This document shows positions 25,701-37,844 of a stretch of 64,000 nucleotides of DNA, one piece after another. The stretch covers positions 1 to 64,000 of the forward strand of contig BDDD01000991.1 of NCBI GenBank assembly GCA_001972305.1. Direction: 5' to 3'. The notes beneath the pieces are model-generated. The model saw only the letters and a list, made by a program, of their open reading frames with translations, had not been told where the DNA came from and did no database searches. A program made the translations under genes and the position numbers. Origin of the DNA: Cephalotus follicularis. Taxonomy: Eukaryota > Streptophyta > Magnoliopsida > Oxalidales > Cephalotaceae. Every line of letters begins with the position of its first letter. Position 1 is the stretch's first letter.

Positions 25701-28192
25701 ACCTAAACATATCAGGACGCTGATCATAATCAACATGATGCCCAGTACTATTGTCTCTCCACTTTGTTGCTGCAATATCATGTACTGATAAAACATTAGA
25801 AAAACATGTAAATGTTTAAAATAATAACATTTACCTTCCAGATCAAATGAAATTTACTCGCCTAACCCAAGGTCAACAAGAAATAGCTTATTCTCTTGTG
25901 GAGTAGATGGCTGACCAAGGAGAAAGTTTTCTGGCTTTACATCTCCATGCACATAACTACAACAAAAAAAACATGATTTAAATAAGCAATTGGAAAACAA
26001 AATGAAAAATGGTGAAACAGCTATTAAAAAATATCTCAACATTACATAACCATCTTTAAAAAATTTGAGAAAAGCAACATTAGATACAACGAGATGATAC
26101 AATTAACTAAATGAACATACCCTTTGGAGTGCATCTTCTCTAGGATTGATAGAGATTCGACTGCAATACAAGCTACCATTTCTGGAGACATCCTAGAAAA
26201 ACGAAACAAAAGATGATAAAGACAAGGAATGTATGACAAATATAAGAAGTGCTTTGAGAAGGAAAAAAAGGAAGGAAGCTATCAATATAAAAGTATCAGA
26301 TCCTCACGCCTGCCCTGAAGAATTCCAGACATCCCATAAGCTGGGCCCTAGCATGTCCATAACCTATGACCGTACAAGTAAAGTTAAACCAACTAGTCAT
26401 CCTCAAAAGATGAAAGGAAATAGGGTTGTAAATTATACCATAACATAATAGTCTGCTTGCCTTCCTTTGTAGTGTACTTTGGGTACTCCATGGCTACCAC
26501 CAAGAGTGCTGTTCAACAAAAATTTATCAAAATTCAGTAAAGAATTAATATATATATATATATTTTTAATTGTTTTCAAGTATGTCGGTGTTATACACCG
26601 GAAAAATGTATGATTTTAGAAATGTTCTGATTTTATGAAAGTTATCCGAAAAATAGATTTCAATAGTACAATGTTTTGGTCCTATAAAACTAGAAGATGA
26701 TTTTCAATGATATTTGAAAATGTATGGTTTTGAAACGTTTTGATATAAACTATCAAAAATAACGGATTTCGATAACGTTTTATGACTATGTTTCTTACTG
26801 GGCTCTTTAAAGCTCACTCCTTTCAATGTCTTGTTTTCAAATAAATCTTTCAGGAAACGTTGATCGTGAAGTTGCGAACTTTAGAGGAAATTCGCAAAAG
26901 AAGTGTAAGGAAAGGAAGTATGATATGCTATGAAGTTATGTTTTAATGTCATATGTTAATGTTTTTCCGCCATGTATCATTTTATGATAAACAATGTATA
27001 GATGTTAAAGTAAGGAATTGAATGTTATAGGCTATGATGTTTTTATGTAAGATGATGATATCAAAAGTTATTGAACTGACTTGGGAGTATATGATTGTTT
27101 TATGATGTAATAAGTTTATGTTTTTCCGCTGTGTAAGGTTACATGTTAAGTGATGTACAAATCCAAAGGTATTAGAAACGATCATGATAATGAGAATAGG
27201 ATATTTTGATATTGGTGTTCAAAGATGTAAGCATATGTGATCCTGTGAAGTGATAAGCATATTGAATATGATATGAAATGGATCGTTAAATGGTTAAATG
27301 ATTTGACGGTCAAAGGTCACACCCACGTAACGCATTGATTTTTGTAGCTCGCTTTGAGCATAAAGTGGACTCGGGTTGGGGGCGCTACAACAGTCGACTG
27401 CCAAGAGGGCAGCCGACTGGTTGGTTGAAGAGATCCGACTGCCAAGAGGGCAGCCAACTGATTGGTTGAAGGCAGCCGACTACCGATACAGGACAGCCGA
27501 CAGTTGAAGGAAAACAGCCGACTGTCAAGAGAGACAGCCAACTGTTAGGGACTGACTTTGCATTCTGAGCATATGTTTGCATTGCAATTTGATATGGAAT
27601 GAATTGTTGACTGAATATGATTGATGTCTAAAGTGTTTTATTCATTTTAGAAATGTGTACATGATTTTATACAAATCATTATTTGATACAAAAATATATA
27701 TTTTGATAAATGTATGTTTTCAGTGGATTGGAACTTGGTTTCAAAGATGCAATACATTTTAATATAAATGTATTATTTCCAGTATTTTATAAATTACTTG
27801 GAAACGATTTGAATTGAATTGATTTGTTGATTGTGATTGATGCCGTACTGGCTAGGGCGATGGTGTGTCGCTGATGGCTGGTGGCGGGATGTTCTCCTAG
27901 GGGCCAGGAGATGGCTAGGGACGCCCAAATACAATGTTACTAGACACATAGTACAAGTAACACAGGTTACCATGATTGCTGAACACAGAGTGTGAGCATC
28001 ATGAGTTTGATTTGTTGCCTTGCTTCGTGACTCATGAGTCGGGGGCCGGAGTAAGAGTACGACGTCGGGGCCAGGAGATGGCGACGCTCTTCGTACTGAT
28101 TCGATTTGATTTGATTTGTCCTTTGCGACATGATTGATGATTTGATGGTTGTAGCCACTTGGCATGGTTGCACCTATTAGCATAGATACATA

Positions 28193-28234
<42 letters not shown>

Positions 28235-29865
28235 TACGTGAATGGATACACTAAAAAAAAACCTTACTTGTACACTTGCCACTCATATGGAGGACCATAG
28301 TTACAGCCTTTGCTGTTTCTGTGCTCGAACTTCAGAGCTACCTAAAGAAACAAAATTGGAGAAAAGGACAGAAAAACATGACCAAGAAACATGTATAATC
28401 ATACTAAACTGGCACATAGGAAGCAAAAAATGTTGAAAATGCCTTTTACCTCCATGGCCCCAGGACCAGAGATGCGTTCTGTTCCACCGCTGACACGGCG
28501 ACCAACAAACACCTGCCCAAACCCGCCCTTACCCAACTTCCTCTCTATTTTATAAACAGGTGAACCTCCTACTTGAACCTTGCAAAGGATAAAAAACAAA
28601 ATTTTCATAATTTTAATGTGCACAACAAATGATAACAACTGCATAATGAATCACAATGATGCTCAACTTCAACAAAAGCTTCAAACAACTAAACTAATTA
28701 AATTAACCAAGTTGGCCCATTGAATTAAAAGGGAAGGGCATAACAATGAAACACGGACGCATGAAACTAACCAACAGAGGAAAAACCAGCATTACACCCT
28801 GTTTGTGAAACCATTGAAAATGCACATGCACAGAAACAAATTAATAAATGCACACACACAATCACAATGATGCTCATAATCAAACCTGAATCAATCTAAT
28901 CAATACAAATTGCCCTCCCTCCCTCCCTCCAATGTCCAATTTCTTTTGTTTGTGGGATTGTTTTTCTCCCCAGAAGTAAACCAAAATCCAAAGAAAGTAC
29001 AATATAGGCAGCTATTTCAACTGGTGCTTGCAAAAACAGTAAGCCAAATCAGAAGCTTTTAGCTCAATCTCCCAAAAGGAATGTTAACAATTTATACACT
29101 TCAAATAAACTAGTTCATTCCTCCCTCAATTTCCCAAAAACCCCATCAACACTTCAATTCAACTACCAAAAAATTCAAGTACAATGCAAACAAAAACCCA
29201 TCAATCAACACTAAAGAATCACTTGGCAATTACAACCCCAACACAATTAAGAAATCACCTCGACAACCAAAAAAATCATCGGATATACTAAAACAAGCAG
29301 CAGGAAAACATCGAAAACATGATTTCAAAATTATAACAGCAACCCAACAGCCAAAATTATCAAAAACAATAAATCCACAAAAAAAAGTCAGAAAATATCA
29401 TCTTCTTACCCTCTCCGGGAAAGGAGCGGTATTACCCTCCTCCTCCAGGCCAACAGCCTTATTGGCACTCAACCCACCACTGTCATCACCCATCTTATTA
29501 TCCTCCTCCTCCTCAACAACAACCCTCTTCCGCTTTTCTCTCGCCGCCGCAATATCACTATCTCTCTCCGATATCACAATAACCTGCTGGTTATTATCTC
29601 GATTACTACCGTTATCGTTCTTGTTCTCGTCCTCGTTAAGACTCACAACTTGATCTTTTCTTTCCTCTTCCCTCTGCAATCTTTTGGTTTCCAATCGTGT
29701 CCTAGGCCTCGCTGCTTCAGTCTCAGCGACTTGTCTTGCTACGGCAGCGCGTGTCTTGACGTAATTTCTGGGAGGTGGTGGTGTTTCTTGTGGTTGAGGA
29801 TCCGATCGTCTGTTAGCTGCAACCCTAACTCGGCCTCGTCGTACTCCTCTGCGAAGCTCCGGCAT
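22054..29865 (-). CDS. MUT9-like / HD16-type casein kinase 1-like serine-threonine kinase, 16 coding exons
   Basis: Exons in coding order: 29865-29410, 28578-28450, 28341-28268, 26508-26439, 26363-26308, 26192-26121, 25956-25862, 25769-25703, 25615-25486, 25375-25157, 25031-24889, 24085-23911, 23815-23725, 23251-23094, 22698-22510, 22113-22054. They total 2184 nt, exactly 727 codons plus stop, the usual size for the family, with no internal stop. The start [12 protein letters not shown] is the family N-terminus. Residues 1-152 are basic/acidic low complexity. The kinase domain has the glycine loop GKGGFG (168-173), ATP lysine in VALKFEH (K199), catalytic loop HGDVKPEN (289-296) and DLG (314-316) in place of DFG, as in CK1-like kinases. 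A nuclear-localisation-like basic stretch lies at 464-483 (QKRGR, RKKVRLG). The rest is a conserved C-terminal domain of Trp/Tyr-rich repeats. Plant MLK kinases are known nuclear kinases phosphorylating histone H3 and acting in light, flowering and hormone signalling; that role here is inferred from family. Confidence 0.93.
22720..22765. repeat. (AG)n microsatellite
   Basis: About 46 bp of uninterrupted AG dinucleotides in the kinase intron before the exon ending at 22698. Confidence 0.95.
25770..25861 (-). other. GC-AG intron 7 of the kinase gene
   Basis: The upstream exon ends CTTGGGTTAG and the intron begins GCGAGTAAAT, a GC donor; the acceptor is TTGCAG before CAACAAAGTGG. Only the GC donor gives the family sequence LGLATKWRD. 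The nearby GT would shift the frame. The remaining 14 of the 15 introns use GT-AG as far as I read them. Confidence 0.85.
26509..28267. other. kinase intron 3, enlarged by retroelement-like DNA
   Basis: At 1759 bp this is by far the longest intron of the gene. From about 26583 (TGTCGGTGTTATACACCG) to 27388 (GGGGGCGCTACA) it looks like a plus-oriented gypsy-type LTR: it contains TACTGGGCTCTTTAAAGCTC, a block typical of such LTRs, and ends like the LTR at 18741. No target duplication was found. 27389-27550 is a short degenerate array of CAGCCGACTG-type units. 27550-28186 is unrecognised AT-rich DNA. Confidence 0.5.
28189..28229. repeat. (AC)n microsatellite
   Basis: ACATACACACATAC followed by pure AC repeats, inside kinase intron 3. 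Confidence 0.95.
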
Positions 29866-30166
29866 AGCTCAAACCCATGCAATTGACACAAAAACCTAAG
29901 TATCTTATCATTATATTCATCAACTACGCTCCAAATCGCTCTTCATACCTCAGATTTTAATATAAAGAAACCAAAAAAAACAAAAAAAAGATGGAGGGAT
30001 TTGAAATCCAAACAAGGGCCGATTGAGGGAGTTCTTGATTAATTTTGCGGTTGATTTGATTTGACGGTGAAATTGAAAGTGAGGAAAATGATTCAGAGAT
30101 TTGGGATATGATTTTGGGGGTTAGGGTTAGGTTTTGATGGATAGCTTGTGGAGATATGCGGGAGAG

Positions 30167-30197
<31 letters not shown>

Positions 30198-30534
30198 GAA
30201 GCGCCGACTGAGGGCTTTGGGTGAAGAGAGAAGAGATGGGAATTGAGTTTGTGATGTGGTGTGGAGCCCCTAGGTGGTGTCTAAGTCAAAACGGCACTGT
30301 TTAATGATAAATTTTTACGTAGATTGTTTCTCTATTCCATGTCAGATTTATGGTCTCAGTTAGATTCCTCTATTAATGTTTTCGAAAATAACATCTGTAA
30401 TGTTTATCCGTTACCCAAACACACTCGGACACCTTTTCCTGTAAGTATTTCAAAAACAAGTCAGCCTTTTGAACTTATACGTTGTGATATTTGAGAAATT
30501 TTTCATATTTCTAAGTACTTCTTTTTTAAACGAA
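29866..30534 (-). promoter_or_regulatory. probable 5' UTR and promoter of the kinase gene, with GA-rich tract
   Basis: The space between the kinase ATG and the copia LTR at 30535. It contains a GA-repeat tract at 30161-30200, which on the coding strand is a CT tract of the kind common in plant 5' leaders. No TATA box could be assigned with confidence. The promoter has only about 300 bp between this tract and the retrotransposon. Confidence 0.4.
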
Positions 30535-30791
30535 TGTTGATGATTAAAGTCGATACACATGTTTATATTTGATGAAATACAAATATGAGACAAAACCTCA
30601 TTTATGTTATAAAATTATGAAATTAATTTATAAAGAAATTGAGAGAAAAAATAAGAGAGAATAAGAGATCTTCTTATTATGAATTTTTTTAATTTCTTCT
30701 TAACAATAGATTCCTATTTATAGGAGTTTAGAGTTTGTTAGAATAGTAATCATGGTTGTTGAAATAGTAATTCATACTTAATTTTATAATA
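30535..30791 (-). repeat. 3' LTR of the old minus-strand copia
   Basis: Plus-strand sequence from TGTTGATGATTAAAG to TTTTATAATA. It lies directly past the RNase H end and a purine-rich minus-strand tract (CAAGGATGAG, 30801-30792). Its U3-like part contains TATTTATAGGAG (30715-30726). About 257 bp, short as in many copia lineages. Confidence 0.6.
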
Positions 30792-30944
30792 CTCATCCTT
30801 GAATTTCTATTATACATTACTATGACTATCTCGTTAAAACCTTGCTAGGAAAAACCTATTGGGATAAAAATATTTACGAAGGAAAAAGAATAAAGTCTCC
30901 ATCTGAAACAAAACTTCACGAGTTCTTGTACTGTATTAATGAAG

Positions 30945-32281
30945 ATCTTTAATCTGACGCATCCCAATATTATGTTTGAGCTTCTTGAATGTAGTACCTG
31001 GTAATGCTTTCATAAATAAATCCGTTAAATTGTCAATTGATCGGATTTGTTGTACATCAATATCACCATTTTTCTGAAGCTCATGGGTGTAAAAGAATTT
31101 TGGTGAAATATGTTTCGTTCGATCACCCTTGATATATCATCCTCTGAGTTGTGTGATACAAACAGCATTATCTTCATATATTACTGTGGAATTATTTCTA
31201 ATAGAGGATAGTCAACACGATTCTTGTATATGTTAAATCATTGATCTCAATCATATACATTCTCGGCTTGCTTCATGAATTGCAAGAATCTCTGAATGAT
31301 TCGAAGAAGTTGCTGTCATTGTCTGTTTTGTTGATCGGCATGATATAGCAGTGTTACAAAAGGTAAAGACATAACATGTTTGTGATCTTGCTTTATGTGG
31401 ATCAGACAAGTATCCCGCATCAGCATATCCAATCAATGTTAATTTTGTTCTCATTGGATAAAATAGACTCATATCAGTGCTTTCACGCAGATAGCGCATT
31501 ATGTGCTTAATCCCATTCCAGTGCCTTCTTATTGGTGTAGAGTTATTTCTTGCTAGCAAATTAACAGAAAATGCAATATCATGTCTTGTGCAATTTGCAA
31601 GATACAATTGTGCTCCAATTGCGCTAAAATCAGGGACTTCAGGTCCGAGAATTTCTTCTCCTTCTTCTTGAGGACGAAATGGATCCTTCTTGATATCAAG
31701 AGATCGGACGACCATTGGAGTGCTTAAAGGATATGCTTTGTCCATGTTGAATCGACTAAGAACATTTTTAGTGTATGTGGATTGATGAATGAAGATCCCA
31801 GATGATATGTGCCCCACCTATATACCACGACATAATTTTGTTTTTCCAAGATCTTTCATTTCAAACTCACCTTTTAAATAGGTCGCAGTCTGTGTAAGTT
31901 CTTCAGAAATACTTTACAAGATTTAAATCATCCACATATACTGCAATAATAGCAAATCCATCGTTAGATTTTTTGATAAAAATACATGGACATATTTGAT
32001 CATTTGTATACCCTTCTTTGATTAAATATTCACTTAGTCGATTGTATCACATTCGACCAAATTGTTTCAATCCATACAACGAACGTTAGCTTAATTGAAT
32101 ACATGTGGCGAGATTTGTTCGATTCGGGAATTTCAAATCCATCAGGAATTCTCATATATATGTCACTATCAAGCGATCCATATAAGTATGTTGTTACTAT
32201 GTCCATAAGACGAGTTTCAAGTCAGTTCGAAGCAGCCATACTAATTAGGAATCAAAAAGTGATTCCATCTATAACTGGAGA
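30945..32281 (-). pseudogene. old copia: C-terminal RT and RNase H region
   Basis: Minus-strand remnants include SIFIHQ-type RT tail sequence (GIFIHQSTYTKNVLSRFNMD), the RNase H start (IGYADAGYLSDP) and its catalytic neighbourhood (VIYEDNAVCITQLRG). Fossil coding region; broken. Confidence 0.8.
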
Positions 32282-32660
32282 CACTACTAAAAAACAGGGC
32301 TACAACGAGGGCACTTTACCTCGCCGTCCCATCGCCTTTGACTCAACAGCGAGGACATGGCGAGGGGAAAAAACCCTAGCCAAATTCCTTCTCGTCGTCC
32401 ACTTCACGAGGGAATGAGGAGGGTACGGTAAGGGTCAGGTCCCCTCGCCGTATATTTCCCTCGCCACAGCGAGGGTATGTCTAGGGCTAGATCCCCTCGC
32501 CATGGCGAGGGTGTAGCTAGGGTAGTATCCCCTCGCCGTCATTTGCTCGTACATATATATCCCCTCGCCAACCCTCATCATACCCTCGCCATGGCGAGGG
32601 CATGGCTTGGGTTTGGATCATCGTCGTGTATATTTGCTGCAGAATGGCGAGGATTCGCAA
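32282..32660. repeat. left TIR and subterminal GGCGAGGG repeats of the CACTA element
   Basis: Begins with the TIR. About a dozen CCCTCGCC / GGCGAGGG units follow, several as near palindromes such as CCCTCGCCATGGCGAGGG (32494-32511 and 32583-32600). Confidence 0.9.
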
Positions 32661-32914
32661 TTCTGTAGATTCTGCTGATAGAACTATCAACAGAATCCAT
32701 TCCCTATATCCAACCAAAACCTGCAATTCATTTCAGTAATAGCCACAATAACAGTTTATATTTCACAATTGTGTAATTGACTCCATCCATAACTACTGAA
32801 CGACATATTTCATTCATAGTAAACTAACAGAACAATGTAAACGAGCTTTACATCATATATATAAAAAGTGTAATACGTTTACAATCAGTCTTAAAATGTG
32901 TCAAACTAAACAAA

Positions 32915-34561
32915 CTACGACTCGTCATCACTATCGTTCGAGTCTAGGGATGGCTGGAAGGGTGGGTGCCGAGTCCGCGGCGAACTCTGATCAGATGGTG
33001 TACGTGTGGACTGAGACCCCATCATCTGTGTCATTTGAACCATAAAAGTCTGCAACGTCGACTCCACCCGGTCCATCTGCTGGTGAAGCTCTGAGACTAT
33101 GTCCGGCCCTGGGCTGGTCTGTGATGGCTGTGAACATAATGGACGACTCTGACCTCCCACTCCCGACTGAGTACCTCGAAGTGCTTGTGGTAGCATCTTC
33201 GTGGAAGTCATGTAGTTCCCTAATCCACAGATCTTGACCTTTCGCGGACCTCCAGTCGCCTTTGTCCATGCCACAATGTCGAAGGGAGCCGTCCTACTAG
33301 CACCGTCGGACCCCTCCACAGTATCCGTCCCTGCAGCAGTTCGGTACTTCTCCTACAAAAAAATACAAGATTAATCAATTAAGTGATTGACATATAAAGG
33401 GTAATTGACATATTCATTTCAGTTTGTGACTCACCATCCTCTCCATTATAATAGGAGATGGAAGAGTATCATTCCCCGCCTTCAGATGGGTTTCGTAGTA
33501 TACATCCCCAATCATTTTCCCCTTGGCCCCCTGGAAGTCAAATACAATTTTGAATTAGTTTGAAACACAAATTAAGTTTATTAAGCACCATAATTATAAA
33601 TTAAGTTTATTACTTACCCCAATCTGAAGTTGTCTTTCCATCGTGTACTACCGCCAGGGTAGGTGATGTGTGCTTCGTTCGTCCTATTGGTGGCATTTAT
33701 TTTTACCCGCTTCTGAAAATCTTCTGACATCCACATGTTCACCATTCCATCCCACACTAGCTGTGGTATCTCTGCAGGGCCATGCTACATGCACTCAGGG
33801 GTCATCTGCTGCACACCAGCGCTCGTCGTTGCCTTCCTCCTATAGTTACACATCCACTTTGGGTAATTCTCCTGCACGTAACTATAGAATGGAAGCCTGC
33901 TGTATGCATTAGATGGAAGAAAGTGGAAGTAGTCCTACAAAACATCAGTGTCAAACAACAAGTTTAAAAAAATCCTGAATAATATTGATTGTTAACTGCA
34001 ACAATTTTATCCACAAATAGCTTCTCCCACAGTAGTTCCTTCTCTGAATCAGGCCACTGGCTCCACGTGATCCATGGCTGTAGTATTCTGCTGTTGATGA
34101 TGGACGCTGTGGTGTTCTTCACGTCCATCTCCTCAAAACACCTGCAATTAAACAAATATTAGCACAAACATCATAGGTTAGTTTTAAAAAAATGTACTTA
34201 AATTACTAGTTACTTACCCATTGGCACTGATATGCCGAATAGGCCTAGAATCAACCACCCGCGGGGGCAAGTCCGCCCCCTTACTAGCTCCCCTCATCCA
34301 TCGCTGATGGGAACCTGATTCAAAAACATGGTTACATTTTACTGTAAACATATATAACAAGACATAACAAAAAAGCTTCGACAATACGAAAAACAGTTTA
34401 AGGTCAAATATCGTGACATAACAAATTTCCTTACTAGCACTGGGAACATCAGTATCCTGCTCCCGTGTGTCTAACTCCATGGAGTCCGTCTTGGGATGCG
34501 TAGATCCGGAGGGTGTGGTGGAATCTCTAGGAATAAAGGAACGCGTGACTCTGCGAGGCAT
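32915..34561 (-). pseudogene. CACTA accessory transposase (TNP1 / plant transposase Ptta/En/Spm family)
   Basis: Exon-like blocks on the minus strand, in order: MPRRVTRSFIPRDSTTPSGS (34561-34435), SHQRWMRGASKGADLPPRVV (34314-34218), FEEMDVKNTTASIINSRILQ (from 34141), a Trp-rich block with FHFLPSNAYSRLPFYSYV (about 33936-33618), MIGDVYYETHLKAGNDTLPS (about 33530-33440), and a last exon with DIVAWTKATGG, a coil-forming HQQMDRVESTLQTFMVQM and an acidic tail ending at 32915. The order and content match the plant Ptta/En/Spm family, thought to bind the subterminal repeats. At least one in-frame stop (a TAG near 33787) interrupts the fourth block. The number of exons is inferred from splice-like boundaries. 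Confidence 0.75.
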
Positions 34562-34998
34562 ATCTGTAAGAACTCCCCGTATTTAAAAACGATACAAACT
34601 ACATACAGTTGTCCTACTATATATTATCAAATTACAATGTCGTGCCAAATTAAAAGATTAAGAATACTATTGCAAACAGTATTTACTACATATACTACAC
34701 TATTAACTTACAGTTTAATCTATGCTATCAATATCCATGTCGTCTTGACTATCGGAATCATATTTCATCACTCCGTCCTCCTCATCCGTGTCAGAAACAT
34801 CGTCTTCTCATTCATCTTCTTCATCGTTCGTATTTTCATGGTCTGACGTAGGATATCTAATTCGAACATTTGGAGGCAATAATACCTCTTCCCATTCCCC
34901 ATCTCCTCGAAGGGAATCTTCACTTTCAGGTCTTAAATCAGCTGCAAATGATCGTAGTGGACCGGTGGCGACATCTTCTTGCAATGTCATATCCATAC

Positions 34999-35898
34999 TG
35001 ATGGAAACAGATAAACCGAATCCAGAGCCAAAAACGGACTAAGGCATATAGGGTGTAGAACAAAACAAAATCATATAAAATAGCAGCGAAAGAACACCCA
35101 ATTAAAAACTAAAACCAGTCCATAAGGCATGTCCACAGACCACATGGATCACCACATCATCACAATAATTGAATTAGTGTCACCAATGGCAACCAAAAGT
35201 GACACACACACAAGACTAAAAGGGAGAGATGAGGAGTTCATTACCACACGGCGATGGCTTCTTCTTTCTTTGCTGCACCAAGCTTGCGAAGTCTCCCTTC
35301 CAAAGAGTCCAATGCGTTCTGCTTCTGATCCAAGTCGAAGCCTAAGAGCTCCAAGCACCAAAATGAAAAATAAAGTTTTCTCACACTCTCTAAGCTTAGG
35401 AAAGGTAAATTGATATTGACCAATGAAGTCAAAAATCAATCCACTCTAGATAAGCTTTTGCTTGGTGTATCACAGAAGAATGGAACACTCACAATCTGAA
35501 GAGAGAAATTCGAGTTTTTTCTTGCCCAGCAAAAACTCTTCCCTATTCTCATTTTATATTTTTTGCAGAAAGTGCTTATCACTTGCCTCCTTTTTCTCTC
35601 TCCCACTCTCCCATTCACTTAGGATCATGGTCCTCACTCCTCGGGAGTCTGTGGCCATGATCCCCACGTTCCCATAACATGCAAGAATGGGAGATGGCTG
35701 CTGGAGATGAGAGAGAAAACGTGCCCACGAAGTGAGCTCGTGCATAGGTTGCACGTTCTGCTCAAAGACGTCGACGCCTTCCAAAGGACATCGACGCTCA
35801 TGCAATGTGGCACTAAAAACATCGACGCTTTCTAAAGGACATCGACGTCTTTAAAAATGTTAAGCATCGACGTCTTCCTAAAAGACGTCGACGCTTTG
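34999..35898 (-). repeat. LTR segment of the LARD-like element (left)
   Basis: Collinear with 37845-38748. Its right end (35750-35898) carries seven GTCGACG / ATCGACG motifs spaced 15-40 bp apart. Confidence 0.85.
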
Positions 35899-36219
35899 TC
35901 TGGCCAGTGAAGCAATAAGAGTCTAACTCTTTTAGTGATCTCATGTACCCTTCGAATATTGGTTAAGTATGATCAAACATATGTGTTTCCACAAAATGCA
36001 AAATCCACATAACCGATATTTGACACCAAGACTTAATATGTCTAACATATTAAAGAACTAATCATTATAAGGTAGGGACCCTTTAAAATCTTGGTTAAAA
36101 TAAGTGGTGTTCATAAATTACCGAAATACCCCTATGGTCCGGTTTAGCCATTCTAAATGGTCATTGACCAATTTAAATGCTATTGGAATAATATCCAAAT
36201 ATTATCCAGATGGAAAAAT

Positions 36220-36830
36220 TAATCTAATTAATTTTCTCATACACCTCATAAACCCTAGATTTTCTAAGTCGTCGGTTCACGTGTACTATAATCCCTTGTC
36301 ATGCTTGGTCCCGATTGAGATCTAGGGTAAGGATATGTGTCAACCCTAGATAATACCTCAATAGCTAAAATATCTGATAATTATTAGGACCTTTGGTAAA
36401 TTCTCCAGAAATCTAATTTCCAGTCTACCTCAACCTTGGCTAAGGATTTCATAAGTCCAAAGTATAATCAGATCATAATAGAGCTGATCACCTTCGCTCA
36501 GGTGCGACAATCCCATATTGCGCACTCACTTATATTCGTATAGATTCGACCATACCCAAAGAGCACCTGATTGCCAGTCCTGCTCAAGGACTGGGTAAGG
36601 TGGATATCAAAGTATAGTCGTCTCTATACAATATAGAGCAGTCGCTCAGGTCTAAGGATCAGACGAGTTTGAGAACTCGCTAAGTGATCATCACTTATAC
36701 ACAACCGCAACAAGTAGGAGTCACTGCTGACACGAGAATAGCGACTATCCAAACAGTGTCTCCTACGCGGGTCCTGTTCAGTGTACGACATTAGTAGTAG
36801 TGACTTGAGCCCAAAATCACTACTAGGTCT
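36220..36830 (-). repeat. conserved LTR module of the copia-like elements (copy in the LARD-like element)
   Basis: Aligns by eye with 48060-48620 and 53370-53940 and, inverted, with about 45330-46050 and 60900-61640. Landmarks are GCTCAGGTCTAA, GTTCAGTGT(C/A)G, GACAATCCCATATTGCG / GACGATCCCATCTTGCG and a stem-loop at 36574-36594. Confidence 0.6.
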
Positions 36831-37844
36831 TCCTAGGTGTTAAGATATTAAAACTATTTATTACAACAATAACCATGCATACATGGCCTTCAAAAGTCTT
36901 GTACTCCATTTCTCCTTTCCTCCATCTCTCCTTGTAAGGTCTTCATTTACATAAAAGTACTTTACAATTTGAAAAGGAAATTACATTTAAAAATTACAAG
37001 GAGAAATAACAAAAGTAAGGAAAAATAAATGGTGCGCGCAGGCACCTTATTACAGACCTTTAAAACAATAAATAAATAACATCCATCCACACATAGAAAA
37101 CCATAAACTAGGGCAATGTCCTTTTCCGGGCCATCCATTGTGCATAAGACTTATATAATATCCAATATTATAAAACACAAATAAAACAAATACCATAAAT
37201 AATAACCAATCATACAATTTAATTTAAGGATTGTTAACTGATCAAACTCCCACTAAATCAATCAATGATTTTTAATTTTCTAAGTGCCAAAATGTATAAA
37301 ATCCAATTTTATTAATAAAACAGATTTTTTTTAAAAAGACGTCGACGCTTTTCCAAAAAAGCGTCGATGCATAACACGAGCATCAATGCGTTTCTCGAGA
37401 ACTGTTGAAAAAGGCGTCGACGTTTATCAACAACATCGACACGTTTCCTGGCAATATATGAATAAGGCGTCAACATTTAACAAGAACATCGACGCGTTTC
37501 ACGAGAAGATGAACAAGACATCAACGTCTATTAAGAACGTCGCCGTCTATAGCCCCGTAGGCAGTTTCTGCATTTCGAAAAATGTAGAAAATAATGGTTT
37601 AGACTTTGACATTCCATTCTGGCAATCCAAACTGCACTATGCATGTTCCAAACATAATTCTAAACACATTAAAACAATATCCCCAGGACAAAAACACAAT
37701 GAAATCCAATTTCATGCAATTTTCACTAAGGCACTTTGAAAATCTAGTTTGATCATAAAACATCTCCAGCAATTAAACCGTTAATCAGTTCATCATCTAA
37801 AGCATAAATTCAACCAAGGATGATGTGGGACGCTCTGATACCAC

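Noticed and set aside
32103-32417. A 104-codon plus-strand frame
   Set aside because: Crosses the CACTA insertion boundary and is antisense to copia RT coding sequence.
32300-32650. Repeated CCCTCGCC units, considered as a CRISPR-like array
   Set aside because: Irregular spacing, both orientations and position just inside the TIRs fit CACTA subterminal repeats; the context is a plant nuclear genome.
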